Source: Exophiala sp. HKRS030 (taxonomy: Eukaryota > Ascomycota > Eurotiomycetes > Chaetothyriales > Herpotrichiellaceae). Taken from it: a stretch of DNA of 64,000 bases. Under the pieces are notes generated by a model. That model made no database searches. It was not told where the DNA came from and was given only the letters and a program-made list of their open reading frames with translations. The stretch covers positions 3,534,001-3,598,000 of the forward strand of contig JAHWDD010000001.1 in the NCBI GenBank assembly GCA_023897205.1, in the 5' to 3' direction. Within the stretch, counting starts at the first letter, position 1. Each line of letters opens with the position of its first letter. A program made the position numbers and the translations under genes. Shown here one piece after another: positions 40,941 to 51,687 of the stretch.

Positions 40941-42393
40941 TCATTGCGGAACCGTGACTTCTATTACAACCCGACCGACCCCAGTGTCACTGGTCTCCAG
41001 GATGACTCTTGAGTCACCACCCAGTGCTCGGATTTCCTGCTTGAAGTCATCTACCCCACCGCCTACTCCGAAATAGACCTTCTTAGCCGCAACCCAAGCT
41101 CTCGCATCGCCTGCAACGCCTCCACCTACTCCCCCTTTCTGTAGGTCCTGGTGTCGACGGAGCAAGCGTAAAAGGGTGTCAGCGAAGACCTTTGTCGCTG
41201 ATGGCAAATAGATAGTCTCCGAGGCGAGAATCAGCAGATTCGTAGGTGGCGATGTTTCGCCATTATCCGGAGAAGGAAGCGGTAGTGCAAGGTCGACGAA
41301 GATGTCTCCCCAGGCTCCTGAGATGAATTCGACAGATAGTTCTCTATCCCGGAGGTCCTTTCCCAGTCCTGAGATGTAATTCTCATCTACGTCGTCCATA
41401 TCCAAGTCACCCTCTGCCGTGGCCCCTTCACCTAACGATAACGAGTCGACGATTCCGCACTGCTGCGCATGGTTTAGCAGCACGTTCGGCACGGTGCCTA
41501 GCCTCAACACATCTTCATTGTAATCACAAAACGTAATAGCGGCGCGTGCGCGGTTTTCCTTAGCATTTCGCGCCAGAAATGACCTGAGGATGACCAAGCT
41601 TGGAATCGCACTGCCTGCTCCGAGCTCGATGACCTTCCAGTCCTTGGGAGCGTCGAGATCAAGCCGCGAGCACAGTGACGCCAAGTCAAGCGCGCATTCC
41701 CAGGTTTTGAAGCCGCCTTCGTACACGCCGGAGGTCAGGTCGCCGTTTTCCAGTCCTGAGAGGAGATTGGTCGTCGAAATCATTGATTGGTGCGGACCTT
41801 CGCCATTGTCCATGTCCGACTCTGCCATGAGTTGGGCGCGGATATCGAAGAGAGATCGACGGAGGATGGTCGTTGGTGCTACATGGTGGGGCTGCCCGTC
41901 ATGGGATGAAATATATGCTGTGGGCGTGGAGAGTTGGACTTGTGATGGTAGCGTAAGAGCATTGTAAGATAGCTGAGATGGAATAGAGAGAAGCTAGGAA
42001 GTGAATTGATAATCAGTACGGGTCTCAAAATTCGAAGTTCCAACAGTGGAAGAGGAAAATTCTTCTTGGACAACTTTAACCCGAGGTCGTCGTAGGTGTC
42101 CTCTCTGCCCGGTTTCTCGACAAGCATTGCCTCCGCATTCGGGATCAATGTCGACCTTTGCACTCCAACAAGCCACCAAGAATGCATAGCAATTCATGCA
42201 TGACCGATGGCTTCCGATAAGAATTCGCCGCAAAGAGACGTACCAAATCTTCAAGAGAATGGACCTTGGGCTGGATTGAAGCCACATCTAAACCCCCACC
42301 CTCTGAGATCGTGTGCTTGGACATTTCTGTAGAGAGGCCTTCCTCGCCATCGTCTTCGATATCATCCCCACTGAACCCAAATGCGAAAGACAT
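40941..42393 (-). CDS. hpm1: Histidine protein methyltransferase (Hpm1/METTL18 family)
   Basis: Exon 1 (42244-42393, 50 codons) begins MSFAFGFSGDDIEDD and ends HSLEDL. A 250-nt intron (GTACGT to CCTAG) follows. Exon 2 (40941-41993) begins LLSIPSQLSYNALTL. The total is 400 residues. Diagnostic blocks are LRRSLFDIRAQLMAE, SGVYEGGFKTWECALDLASL, the SAM-binding motif VIELGAGSAIPSL, TFCDYNEDVLRL and LILASETIYLP. In yeast Hpm1 methylates a histidine of ribosomal protein Rpl3 (uL3), and METTL18 does the same in animals; the same role is inferred here. A Gly-rich insertion (GGVGGGVAGDA) near residue 345 is a local oddity. The intron is long for this window. Confidence 0.93.
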
Positions 42394-42928
42394 GGCTATC
42401 CATGCGCGTGTTTTGTGGAAAATGTTTTTGAAGCTATTGCGTATTTCAACTGATTGAATGAACCACTGGTGGGAACAAAACGTCCTGCGGATCGGATTGA
42501 TTTGATACATGGTCTAATATGCACGGGGAAGGCTGAAGAAATTTATAGAGGCGTCTGACAAAATAAAACGTTGCCAGTGACCATAGATTTCACTAGCATT
42601 GTCGGACATTAGGACTATGTCTGTCAGGCATTATTTGTACTCTCTTTTTTTTACATTCTGGTTTCATAGCACGCTCCATTGATTTTAGCAGATAATCTCC
42701 ACCAATAATGATTATGAGTTCTTGAACAGGCACTGCTAGTATTCATGCAAGATTTTTCGTTTGGCGTCTGTGAGTTTTCTAAGCATGTACGAACTCTCCA
42801 CATTTTATGCCGTGCAAGGATCAAACGTTCGTGCCCAGGGAAAGTAGCTTTGACACAGTCTCAATAACCCAGGTCATACCGATGTCTTGCACCAGTGTCA
42901 TGCACGCTCTCAGAACTAGACCCAGTCA
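42394..42928. other. Intergenic, no gene seen
   Basis: Upstream DNA of the histidine methyltransferase and 3' flank of the FAH gene. It is rather A/T-rich, with no supported frame. Confidence 0.55.
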
Positions 42929-44061
42929 TCACGCGAACTCGACTGGATTACGTAGTGTGCCGATCTTGGAAATATTGACCTCCACACTTTGGCCTGGCTT
43001 CAGATATTTCGGTGGGTTAAACCCAGATCCAACACCTGCTCGAGTGGTTAGCCATGACCGTTTTCAACTCAACCCTTGTTCAATCAAGGATGCTCGTTCT
43101 TACCGCCAGGTGTTCCGGTCATGATGACACTTCCTTTCTGTAGAGTGGTCCCTTGGCTCAAATACGAGATGATATATTTGCAGTCAAAGAGTAAATCCGC
43201 GACGCCTTCATCTTGTCTGACCTCGCCGTCGACGATGGTTTTGAGATGCAGTTTCGAAGGATCGGGGATGACCTCTGGTGAAACAAGCACAGGACCCAGT
43301 GGTGCAAATGTGTCAAAGCCCTTTGAGAACCCCCATTGTGGGACTCGTCCGGCCAATTCAGCGTTGCGCTGTAGTTTCCTTGACGAAACGTCGTTGCCGG
43401 CCGTGTAGCCGCCGACGTACTCGAGGGCCTCATCTACGGAGACGTCCTTGGCGTCTTTGCCGATCACGATACACTGGCGAGATGTTAATTTCGAATTCTC
43501 CATGGTCCCTCAAATATGGGTAATCACTTGCCAGTTCGCCTTCGTAGTCGGCCTGGTCATCCTGAGCGATCTTGGGCACAACGATTGAAGCCTCATGGTC
43601 GATGACGGTCGTGTTGGGCTTGAAGAAAATAAAAGGGAACGGTGGCGGTTGTCTACCGGCTTCCTTGACTATTCGGATCCATCGTTAGTCTGTGGCAATC
43701 ACATAACAATCCGAATCTGTAGAGCCTCCACCATCCCTGACTCTGCTTTCCACTGCTCATCTAGAACTGGACAATACGCACTGTGTTTTGCATAGTTCAA
43801 CCCGACGCATCTCAGAATTGGCACCTCTGATGCCGCCACGGGTCCGAGGACCTTCTTCACACCGACAATCTCGTTGGTAACAAAAGTCTTCCCTGTTGTG
43901 TCATATATATCGTCGCCAATGATGACTTTGGCCTGAAGTCCGTCTTTCTCACTGACCAACCCGATGTCAAAGTCTTCCGAGGACACAATCGGTTCACCTC
44001 TGAGAATCCGGCCGTCGGTTGCTACGAACCGGATGAGTCTTTTCCAGGCGTACTTGACCAT
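42929..44061 (-). CDS. Fumarylacetoacetate hydrolase (FAH) family protein
   Basis: Four exons in coding order: 43782-44061, 43532-43668, 43104-43473 and 42929-43035, giving 297 residues. Domain text: [19 protein letters not shown] at the N-terminus, then [29 protein letters not shown] and [20 protein letters not shown] (metal-binding acidic residues). It continues with [49 protein letters not shown] and [13 protein letters not shown]. Members of this family hydrolyse acylpyruvates or decarboxylate oxaloacetate-type substrates with Mg/Mn; the exact substrate cannot be read from sequence. The second intron (43474-43531) starts with GC, a GC-AG intron. The Met at 44061 matches the family start. 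The gene lies 385 nt downstream of a Zn2Cys6 regulator on the same strand. Confidence 0.93.
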
Positions 44062-44446
44062 GGCTGATAATTCTGCTTTGTTCGAAGGTATCCGTCTAGT
44101 CCTGTATGCCTCGATTTCGTCGTCTTCAGCTTTATTATGACTGAGAATCTTGTGGCGTTTCCTAAAGGAGGCTTTGGTGGGGGTTTGCAAGGTGGCTTTG
44201 GAGCCGGGGAAAGAGCGGCTTCGTATTGCACAATATCTGCATGCTGTGGAGATCAGGCCTAATACCGAACTAACGTCTCTAACTCCATGCTGTTCACCCT
44301 GGTACCTGAGCTCGTCTCTAGCCCGAGATCAACCGAAGGAGGAGGTCATAGTAAGATAGACGAGACGTACAATATTTGCAGCAGTTTTCGTTTCAGAGCA
44401 AGTTACAAGTGTACTAGCCATTTAGCTATTTTCAGCTACAATTGAC
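44062..44446 (-). promoter_or_regulatory. Intergenic between the Zn2Cys6 regulator and the FAH gene
   Basis: A 385-nt minus-strand spacer that must contain the terminator of the regulator and the promoter of the FAH gene. Open frames extending upstream of the FAH Met are present but are not conserved in style. No specific operator is assigned. Confidence 0.5.
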
Positions 44447-47072
44447 CTATCCCGCTATTAAGGACGTCAGCCCACTCTCTACCCCAACTAGGTCATTGAA
44501 CAAGTCCAAAGTGTTCTCGGACCAAAACTGATGCATTCCTACATCATATGTCGCGAAAGGATCGATAACCGTAGGAGGCAACATCATTCCATCGGTAGGA
44601 ATCATCGCTCCGTTCAAAGAACCGCTATCAGCGCCCTGTAAATCACCGCCTAGGTGCTGCTGAAATAGTGCTTGCTCTGCGTCAAAGTTGCTGGACAAAG
44701 CCGACAATATCGTCGCGCCTTGTTCGTTATTACACTGTGCCAGATTCATGCAAATGTGCACCAGTTTCAATAGAGTTTTCCGGATTCTTCTGGCAGATTT
44801 CATCCCCTCGCCGAATTGTTGCAAAGTTTCCGCTGCTTGTCGTAACCGGGTGATCATCTCGATGACTCTTTTGGCATCTAGGACTTCGACAACTGTGATT
44901 GAAGGTCCTGATGCAGACCATCTACTGGTCGTGGTGATCTCCAGCAGGATACAGCTAAAGATCACGAGCGCTGCATTGAAAGCTGGCATGGACGTGAGCT
45001 ATGTCAAAGAAACGAACGACAGGGTGAGGATACTCACTATAATATGACGAAAACCACCATGCTCCAAGTAGCGCTGGTGGCCTGCTCGTTTTCCGTACAA
45101 TCTCGACAATCTCTGAGGCTGACTGTTCGCAAGCCTTGACACTACGTTCTCCGAGATCTTGGAAGAACTGATCTTCGTCCATATAGGCAGCATTCTCGCT
45201 CCGTATTCGTGCTCTTCGTTGAAGAAAGAGACTTAAAACTGGTCTGTGCAATAAGATACGGGTATTAAGATACCTTAGAGTCATGATAACACTAAGTCGA
45301 TCAGCGACAGGATCCCATGCCGCCGAAGTGATGCTGTCGGGTGTAGTCGTGGACCAGGGTTTTCTCTGCAGCTGGGGTGGCAAATTACGCTTCCATTCTG
45401 CCATGCGTTGCTCTAGCACTAAAGTCCGCTCTAGTATTATGGGCATTGTTAGCTGTGTGTCAGTGTCGATGTTTGAGCCATATAACTGAGCCATGATATC
45501 ATCAAGGATGTAATATAGTTGTCTGCGCTGCCGTCAATACTATGATCTTATAGTGGAAAACGGTATGTCTCACATGGTTGCAGTGAAAAGGCAAACGGTG
45601 TCGGGTGGCTCCATGCTTCCATGGGAAGTGGACGAAGGCGCACCCATAGCTATCTTGTCAAGACTGTGATTGATGGGCAAATCCAGGGTCATGTACTGGT
45701 TTGGAATAGTCGCTGGACGTCCGAACGTCATACTCAGGGTCCTTTTTAGAATGAGCCAGATGAAATCACTGTGTATCAAGTCTAGGCCTCACCTATCTAG
45801 TATCATGCAAGCAAACCATGTCCTTCTCCGAATCTCTGCCTCAATTGGAGTGAATCCCATTAAGGTGGATCTCGATTGGAGACCAAGTTGTATGGCTGCA
45901 TGAACAGCCTTTCCATGAAGGATCCATGCTTTGTCAGAACGCTGCGTGCCTTGACGGTATTGTGCCATTAGGAGAAAAGATTGCACTTTAAAAGATTAGT
46001 ATCCGCAGCCAATTCGGGAGAGACAGATAAAGCATTCAAAGGCAAGACTCTACTAACCACTCTCAAGATTCACTGATTTGAGCTCAATTTCATCCGCCAG
46101 AGCTTGAGCCCTTTCCATAAATACCTCTGACTCTACAGCATTTTTTTCTGCAGGCTGATCAGGCCTGGCACTGATATACGTAGCGAAGGCGAAGATGACA
46201 TTCAGTAAACAAAGCCAAGATCTGCTGACTGAAACAAACCGATTCCGTCGAGCGGTAGAGTATGTCCGTAGAATATCTTGCTCGTGTATATAGGGAAAGA
46301 GCATCCCAGTGTCTGAGAAGAACAGTTGAATCAAGTGAAGGGCGCGTGATTCTGATGGTAGTGATCTGATGTTCACATACCGACTTCGGAGAGCTGGGCT
46401 TTTCTCCGAAAGCAATGTCGTGACGGGAGAAGCTGCTCGGGAAACGATCGATGGGACTATTGACGTTTCAGATGGTCGAGATTGGCCTATGGCTTTCAAG
46501 GTGGCCGAAGTCGCCTCGGAGATGTGCCGCAAAAAGGTGATGTTAGAGGAAGGACCAAAGAACATTGACTCTCCATCCTCAGGATCTGTGATAGCAGCCA
46601 TACCGTCAACCGAGTCTTCTCCTCCGTTCGGAGGCTGATCATCGTCTTCATCTAGGATGGCAACCTCTTCGTCAGAATTGACTGTCGTCTGGAGTGGCAC
46701 TGACTGTTCCAGCACATTTGTTTGAGGAAACTGGGATGGGCGTCGCTTATGACCTGTAGGTTCACTTTGATCCACTAAGATTCTCAAGGTGTCTTCGATA
46801 GCCCGTAATCGCTCGTCATATTCGGTTTTGTTTGGAACAACCTGTGAAGAAGTGACACCGGCGCCATTCGCTGCAGCGGGTTGTTGATACACACATTCAA
46901 ACCCAAGTTCGACGCAGAGACTGCAGGCAGGCTTGACTCCATCGCAGCGAGACTTCCTGTTCCTGCAGGAGGTGCAAGCAAGGGCTATGCGGCGTCGTTT
47001 GTAGGATGCCGGCGCAGGCGTCTGATCAGGAGATTCGGCTTGTGAAGCACGTCGGACCTGAGCGGCAGTCAT
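44447..47072 (-). CDS. Zn2Cys6 transcription factor with fungal-specific TF domain
   Basis: Five exons in coding order: 46058-47072, 45793-45985, 45574-45741, 45038-45522 and 44447-44982, giving 798 residues. The binuclear zinc cluster near residue 33 is C-x2-C-x6-C-x6-C-x2-C-x6-C (CTSCRNRKSRCDGVKPAC, then SLCVELGFEC), preceded by a basic YKRRRIA. A linker with a possible coiled coil (YDERLRAIEDTLRILVDQ) follows. The fungal TF domain has ALHLIQLFFSDTGMLFPYIHEQ, YRQGTQRSDKAWILHGKAVHA, RRRTWFACMILDRTLSMTFGRP, QLYYILDDIMAQLYGSN and YYTFNAALVIFSCIL. All introns are 51-72 nt GT-AG, and the frame is kept throughout. It is divergent from an alcohol dehydrogenase and upstream of the FAH gene, so it may regulate both. 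A CACGTG lies at 47120-47125, 48 nt before the ATG. Confidence 0.95.
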
Positions 47073-47894
47073 GTCTGACCCAATTGAAAACAGAGTGGAA
47101 ACGTAGTGTTTAACTCTATCACGTGTGATTCATTTCAATGCCTTGATCCACCTTGTGGTAGGGAAACGAAATACTGCTTCTGCGGCAAAATCGGGGATAG
47201 ATTGTGGCCATCGACTAAAGATATACGTGCCTTTGCAAGTGGTCTCTTACTTCTGCTGCCTGCATTCGCCGTGGCAATTTTTCGACACATCCAGTGCGGA
47301 TCGAAAATTTGAGGCCATTCAAGGCCACCGAGGAATGCTCAACGTCGATTCCCGTGCGCTATTTCGGGATATGAAAGGTGCAACGGATTCGCATCACCCT
47401 CTGCGAAATCGTGATTACTCAGTCGTTGATAGGACTGCTCCTTCTCCGCAAATACCCCAGATCCAAGAAGCAAGGCAGGAAGGCAGGTTTTTCGGCAACC
47501 CGATATTGCCCCGATAGCCTTTGAAACCACGTGACTCAGCCTTGTACCCATAGCAGCGCCGTCCAAGTGCACCAAGTTGGGGCTGAGAATGATAATTGGT
47601 TAGTAGTGTGTAATAGGGGCCCAGATTGGTAGGCGAAGCGAGTGTTGGCCTCTTTTGCGGGCGGCCTGGCGCCCAGTCCAGCAGCGGAGAAAGGGGGTCG
47701 GCCTTGTCGATCGCCGGGGAGTTGTCGGAACCCTTCTTCTTCACCTGGGTACACAAAAATCCCTAGAGAGGTGCACGGGCTTGGTGAGGCTGTTATCAAT
47801 TATCACCGGGCTTTTGGCTTCTAGGCGCGCCCCTTGAAAAGAGGAGGATAGACTTTGGCGGTCTCTTTGATTCGTACTTCAGTACAGAAGAAAC
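47073..47894. promoter_or_regulatory. Divergent promoter region, Zn2Cys6 regulator and ADH
   Basis: An 822-nt divergent intergenic region. Visible sites are CACGTG at 47120-47125 and a composite CACGTGACTCA at 47528-47538 that combines an E-box with TGACTCA (the Gcn4/CpcA-type AP-1 site). Any operator for the neighbouring regulator should be here. No CGG-N-CCG pair stands out. Confidence 0.5.
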
Positions 47895-49128
47895 ATGACC
47901 GAGACAAAGACCCAAGTTGCTGCTTGGCTGGAGAAGCCTTGCCCTGGTGCTCGTCTACAGATTAGGGATGATATCAGCATCCCAACTCCCGGCGATGGTG
48001 AAGTGTTGATAAAACTCGAATGCACGGGTTTTTGTCATTCAGATGTACACAGCATTTATGGAGAGACGCCAATGGACACAGATATTGCTGGTCACGAAGG
48101 CGTGGGAAGGGTAATTCAAGCAGGGTCAAGCGTGCCACAAGACCTTTTGAACACGCGTGTCGGCGTCAAATGGCTATACAGTACGTGTGGAGCCTGTGAG
48201 ATATGTGAGGTCAACCCTACCGCCTGTCCGAACCAGCACAATTCAGGTCGGGACCGCAGAGGTACATTTCAACAATATATCGTCGCCCCGGCAAAGGATG
48301 TCACCAAAATCCCCGATGGATTGAAATCAGAGATCGCGGCCCCTCTGCTTTGTGCTGGCTTAACTATGTATTCTGCTATTGGGAAAGCCAATCTTCGCTC
48401 CGGAGACTGGCTTGTGATCCCCGGTGCTGGGGAGGCTTGGGGCATCTGTTAGTCAATACTACTCACAACCATCTTGACTATTTCCCACTGACCAAATAGT
48501 GGTGTTCAGATAGCAACCAAGCGGGGATTCAGGGTGATTGCCATCGACACAGGCGACTCAAAGCGCAAGATGTGCGCAGGCTATGGAGCTGCATTGTTTC
48601 TGGATTTCAAGACGGATGATGTGAGCAGTAATCAAAAGGCTCGTTCAAAGCACTCAGCAGCTAATACCAGCTAATTAGATTGAAGCTGAAGTACGCAAGG
48701 TTACCAACGGATTTGGTGCTCATGCATGCATCGTCTCTGCGGGTTCCGAGGCGGCATATAGCCAAGGCTTCAAGCTCATTCGCAGTCTGGGGACCTTGGT
48801 CTGCGTAGGTCTTCCGAGGCTGGACTTTGATCTCCCCATCTCGCCATTCATGATGGTAGTCCGAGGTGAGTGTAACGGCTCATGTTATCATGGGCGTTCC
48901 GTGACCGCTGCGTCGATTTGTGTAAAACTGATATCTTCTCCAGGTCTTCGTGTAATTGGCTCGTCTGTGGGTACAGCATCAGAACTGGTGGAGGTGCTGG
49001 AGATGGCAGTTCGCGGTGATGTAGTACCTCATGTGTCTGTTTTTGACTTTGAAGAGATCAACAACGTGTTGGAGAAATTGGCGAGATTTGAGATTGGTGG
49101 GCGAGTTGTTCTCAGGATACCAAGTTAA
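47895..49128 (+). CDS. Zinc-dependent alcohol dehydrogenase (yeast ADH1-like)
   Basis: Exons 47895-48447, 48500-48620, 48679-48865 and 48944-49128. The product would be 348 residues, the yeast ADH length, if one base is added. Zinc-binding features are CTGFCHSDVHS and GHEGVGRV (catalytic Zn: Cys and His) and CGACEICEVNPTACPNQ (structural Zn, four Cys). The NAD-binding Rossmann turn reads PGAG-GGLGHLGVQIATKRGF, but at 48429-48432 a G4 run must be G5 to keep the frame. As written the frame shifts and stops at the intron start. With 1 added base the total is exactly 349 codons, strong support for an assembly undercall. The enzyme interconverts primary alcohols and aldehydes using NAD; the substrate is unknown. 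It is divergent from a Zn2Cys6 regulator. Confidence 0.93.
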
Positions 49129-49608
49129 ATCACGATCTGTTACGGACCAGCAGAATTGAGAGGCCCAAAACATCCAGACTTGGTCCACTGGACACAAAAG
49201 CATATTTTACATAGACGGCTTATATGTAGGTCACATCTTCGAAGTTCGAACTATGTTCGCGCTTTCATTCCATTTAAGAAATGATAATCTTTGATTTGAT
49301 GCAACGACTGACAGGCCTCGTCCTTCGGCGCCGGACAGCAGGCAGATCGAAACAAATTGAAGGATTGTATGCACAGAGTACAAGCTTCCCAGGCTTACCA
49401 GGCTTCCCAGGCTTTGGTTTCTGGCCAGACGGGATAAAGCACGAGGCCGCCCAAACGCTCCTCCGTAGTCCGAGTTCAGTAAATTGCGCGAATCATAACT
49501 GCGTCAGTGGTCATATCAGAAGCACATGAGATTGATCCGAGGAAGTGAATGATCTGGTCTTCTACGCAGGCTGTCGATGGTAATCTTCATCGCAGAAGAC
49601 CTTCGACA
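49129..49608. other. Intergenic between ADH and the SNARE gene
   Basis: No gene is seen. It contains an imperfect tandem of cttcccaggcttaccagg-type units at about 49385-49415. Confidence 0.55.
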
Positions 49609-50777
49609 ATGGAGACGAGCACAAACTTGACGGCTACTCTGGCCTCTGTTCTTGTCGAAAAACACGGCGCAAAACCACTTCGGAGTCACGAGTACTCTTC
49701 GTCTGAGGTGCTCGATTCTTTTTTGAAGGAGGCTTACCAAATTGTATGGCGGTTCGAAGTCTCTCAGAAATAAGTGTCACATGCTCACGTCTTGAATCGC
49801 AGAACCGGTCAATTTCGTCCTTGTTGACATACCTGCGAGCAATTCGGAAGCCATATTTATCGACAGGCCCCTCAGTTCCTCCTTCCAGACGCCCTCAAAC
49901 CCTTTACTCTAAAACATTGCAAATTGGGGACGTCCCGGATGTTCTAACGGACACACAACGAGAAGCAATCGACAGTCAGACGTCTTCAGTGCTCCGTGAG
50001 ATCAATAACAACATCACCAACATTGCTCGCGCCGCCGACATACAGTATGACACATGTACGAAGATCCTCGAGAAGAAATACGGGCGTCCAGATTCGGTGA
50101 TATGGCGCTGGGCAGCAGGAGATGGTGACCAGCCGGATGCGGGCAAATCGGAGGAACAGCTCACAGAAGAAGGCAAGGTTAAGACGCAGAAAACTTTTCG
50201 AGACGGAGTGCTATGGTATCTAAACAATCGGCTCAAAGATTCGCTGGGTGTCCAGCAAGAGATGGTTGAACAGAGACTTCAGCGAAATCGCGACGAACAA
50301 AAGGGTACGCTCAACAATGCGAGAAACAAGGGTGTTAGAGCGAGTCACATGGTGGATTTGGCTGGAGATCCTAGTGCACGACCAAATCGAGATCTACGTG
50401 GGCACGATACATACAACCCGGCTTTGGATCCCGTTCAGGGTGGCGAACAAGAGTTGACACCAGAGCAATTACAACTATTCGAAGAGGAGAACAGAGGTCT
50501 CTTTGAACATTTCAATGACCAACTGGCCAAGGTGACCAAGGTGGAGAAGAGCCTGATGGAAATTGGTAGTTTGCAGCAGACGCTCGTGGGCCACCTCAGC
50601 GTACAAGGAGAGATGATCGGGCAACTGGTAGATGATGCTCTTGGGACCGACGAAAACGTTCGCAGGGGAAACAAGGAGCTTAAGAAGGCGAGCGAGAGAG
50701 CCAGCACGGCGAGGTTAGTGTTCTATGCGACAGCTGGGTTATGCTCGTTCTTGGTGGTGTGGGATCTGATTTTCTGA
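49609..50777 (+). CDS. ufe1: ER SNARE Ufe1 / syntaxin-18
   Basis: Exon 1 (49609-49743, 45 codons) has LTATLASVLVEKHGAKP and FLKEAYQI. A 59-nt intron (GTATGG-CGCAG) follows. Exon 2 (49803-50777) begins NRSISSLLTYLRAIRKPYLST. The total is 369 residues. The N-terminus matches the syntaxin-18 N-terminal domain. The C-terminal SNARE helix (about residues 275-335) contains LMEIGSLQQTLVGHLSVQ, with the central Q, followed by a single tail anchor (ARLVFYATAGLCSFLVVWDLIF). In yeast Ufe1 is the ER Qa-SNARE for retrograde COPI vesicles and ER membrane fusion, working with the Dsl1 complex. Those partners are inferred, not seen here. Confidence 0.93.
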
Positions 50778-51687
50778 GTTGGAAATCAATGTATCAAAAG
50801 ATCAGCTTTGGACGATGTAAACACAAAATGAGTTCACTGTAGTAAGGCGCATAGCCATACACAAACACGAGGACTAACCTGACACGGTGGCCGTGTAATC
50901 GGCATGTGGAACGTAGTGGTCGTAGAACTTCAACATTCCGACTTGCGCCGAACAAGGCTGACATCCATTGTGGAGTCGGCTAATGAATTCCGTGTGGCGG
51001 CTCTTTTGGTCCATGGCCCGAGGTTGGCTTGGGGGTCGTTGATCGATGAAGTAAGATGTTGGTTCAGATTTGAGCAGAGATGAATAGGCTCAGTGGATGT
51101 ATGATGCCGCCTGAGATATACGGTGTAATGTTTGAAGAAGCACTATGGAGACGACGGTTGCGAGTAGGCTGTTTGTCAGGCACATGCTGACATCAGGGAG
51201 ATCCCTATGGAACCAGTACGAGTAACTTGGAACCCCAAGCTCAGATCTCCCCAGATGGAGGTGGAATTCAACCTCGGCGCGGGTCAAGGTGCCTCGTGTA
51301 TTTACGTCCGAAACTCCTAGCATTGACGAGCATGTCACCAAAAGTGCGTAGATATATCTCAAGTAGTCAGAAGGCTGTTACCACTATTTGAACAGAGGCC
51401 GGACTCAATTTTAAACACCCTACAACTTTTCTCTCTCCACTTCCCACCATTTGTGTGCGTAACCAGACGATCGAGGACCTCGTGATCCGGTGGGAGAACC
51501 AGATTTGGCCGGGCCTAGGGACGTTTGGTGAGCTGTGAGTCCGTGAGTCAGTGAGTCAGTGCCTGGTTAGCAAGTAAGAACCCTGCATCCGTTCCTCCAC
51601 AAGCACAAGTCAGTTTTGCTCTCGGACGCGGACTCACGCAGCACAGAAAATAGAATAGTCACTCTGAATCAAACATTTCTTGTGGCC
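50778..51687. other. Intergenic; AAT promoter and leader
   Basis: No gene is seen. It holds a short tandem gtgagtccgtgagtcagtga near 51535-51560 and a region just upstream of the AAT start. The 51090-51362 minus frame has no recognisable domain. Confidence 0.55.
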
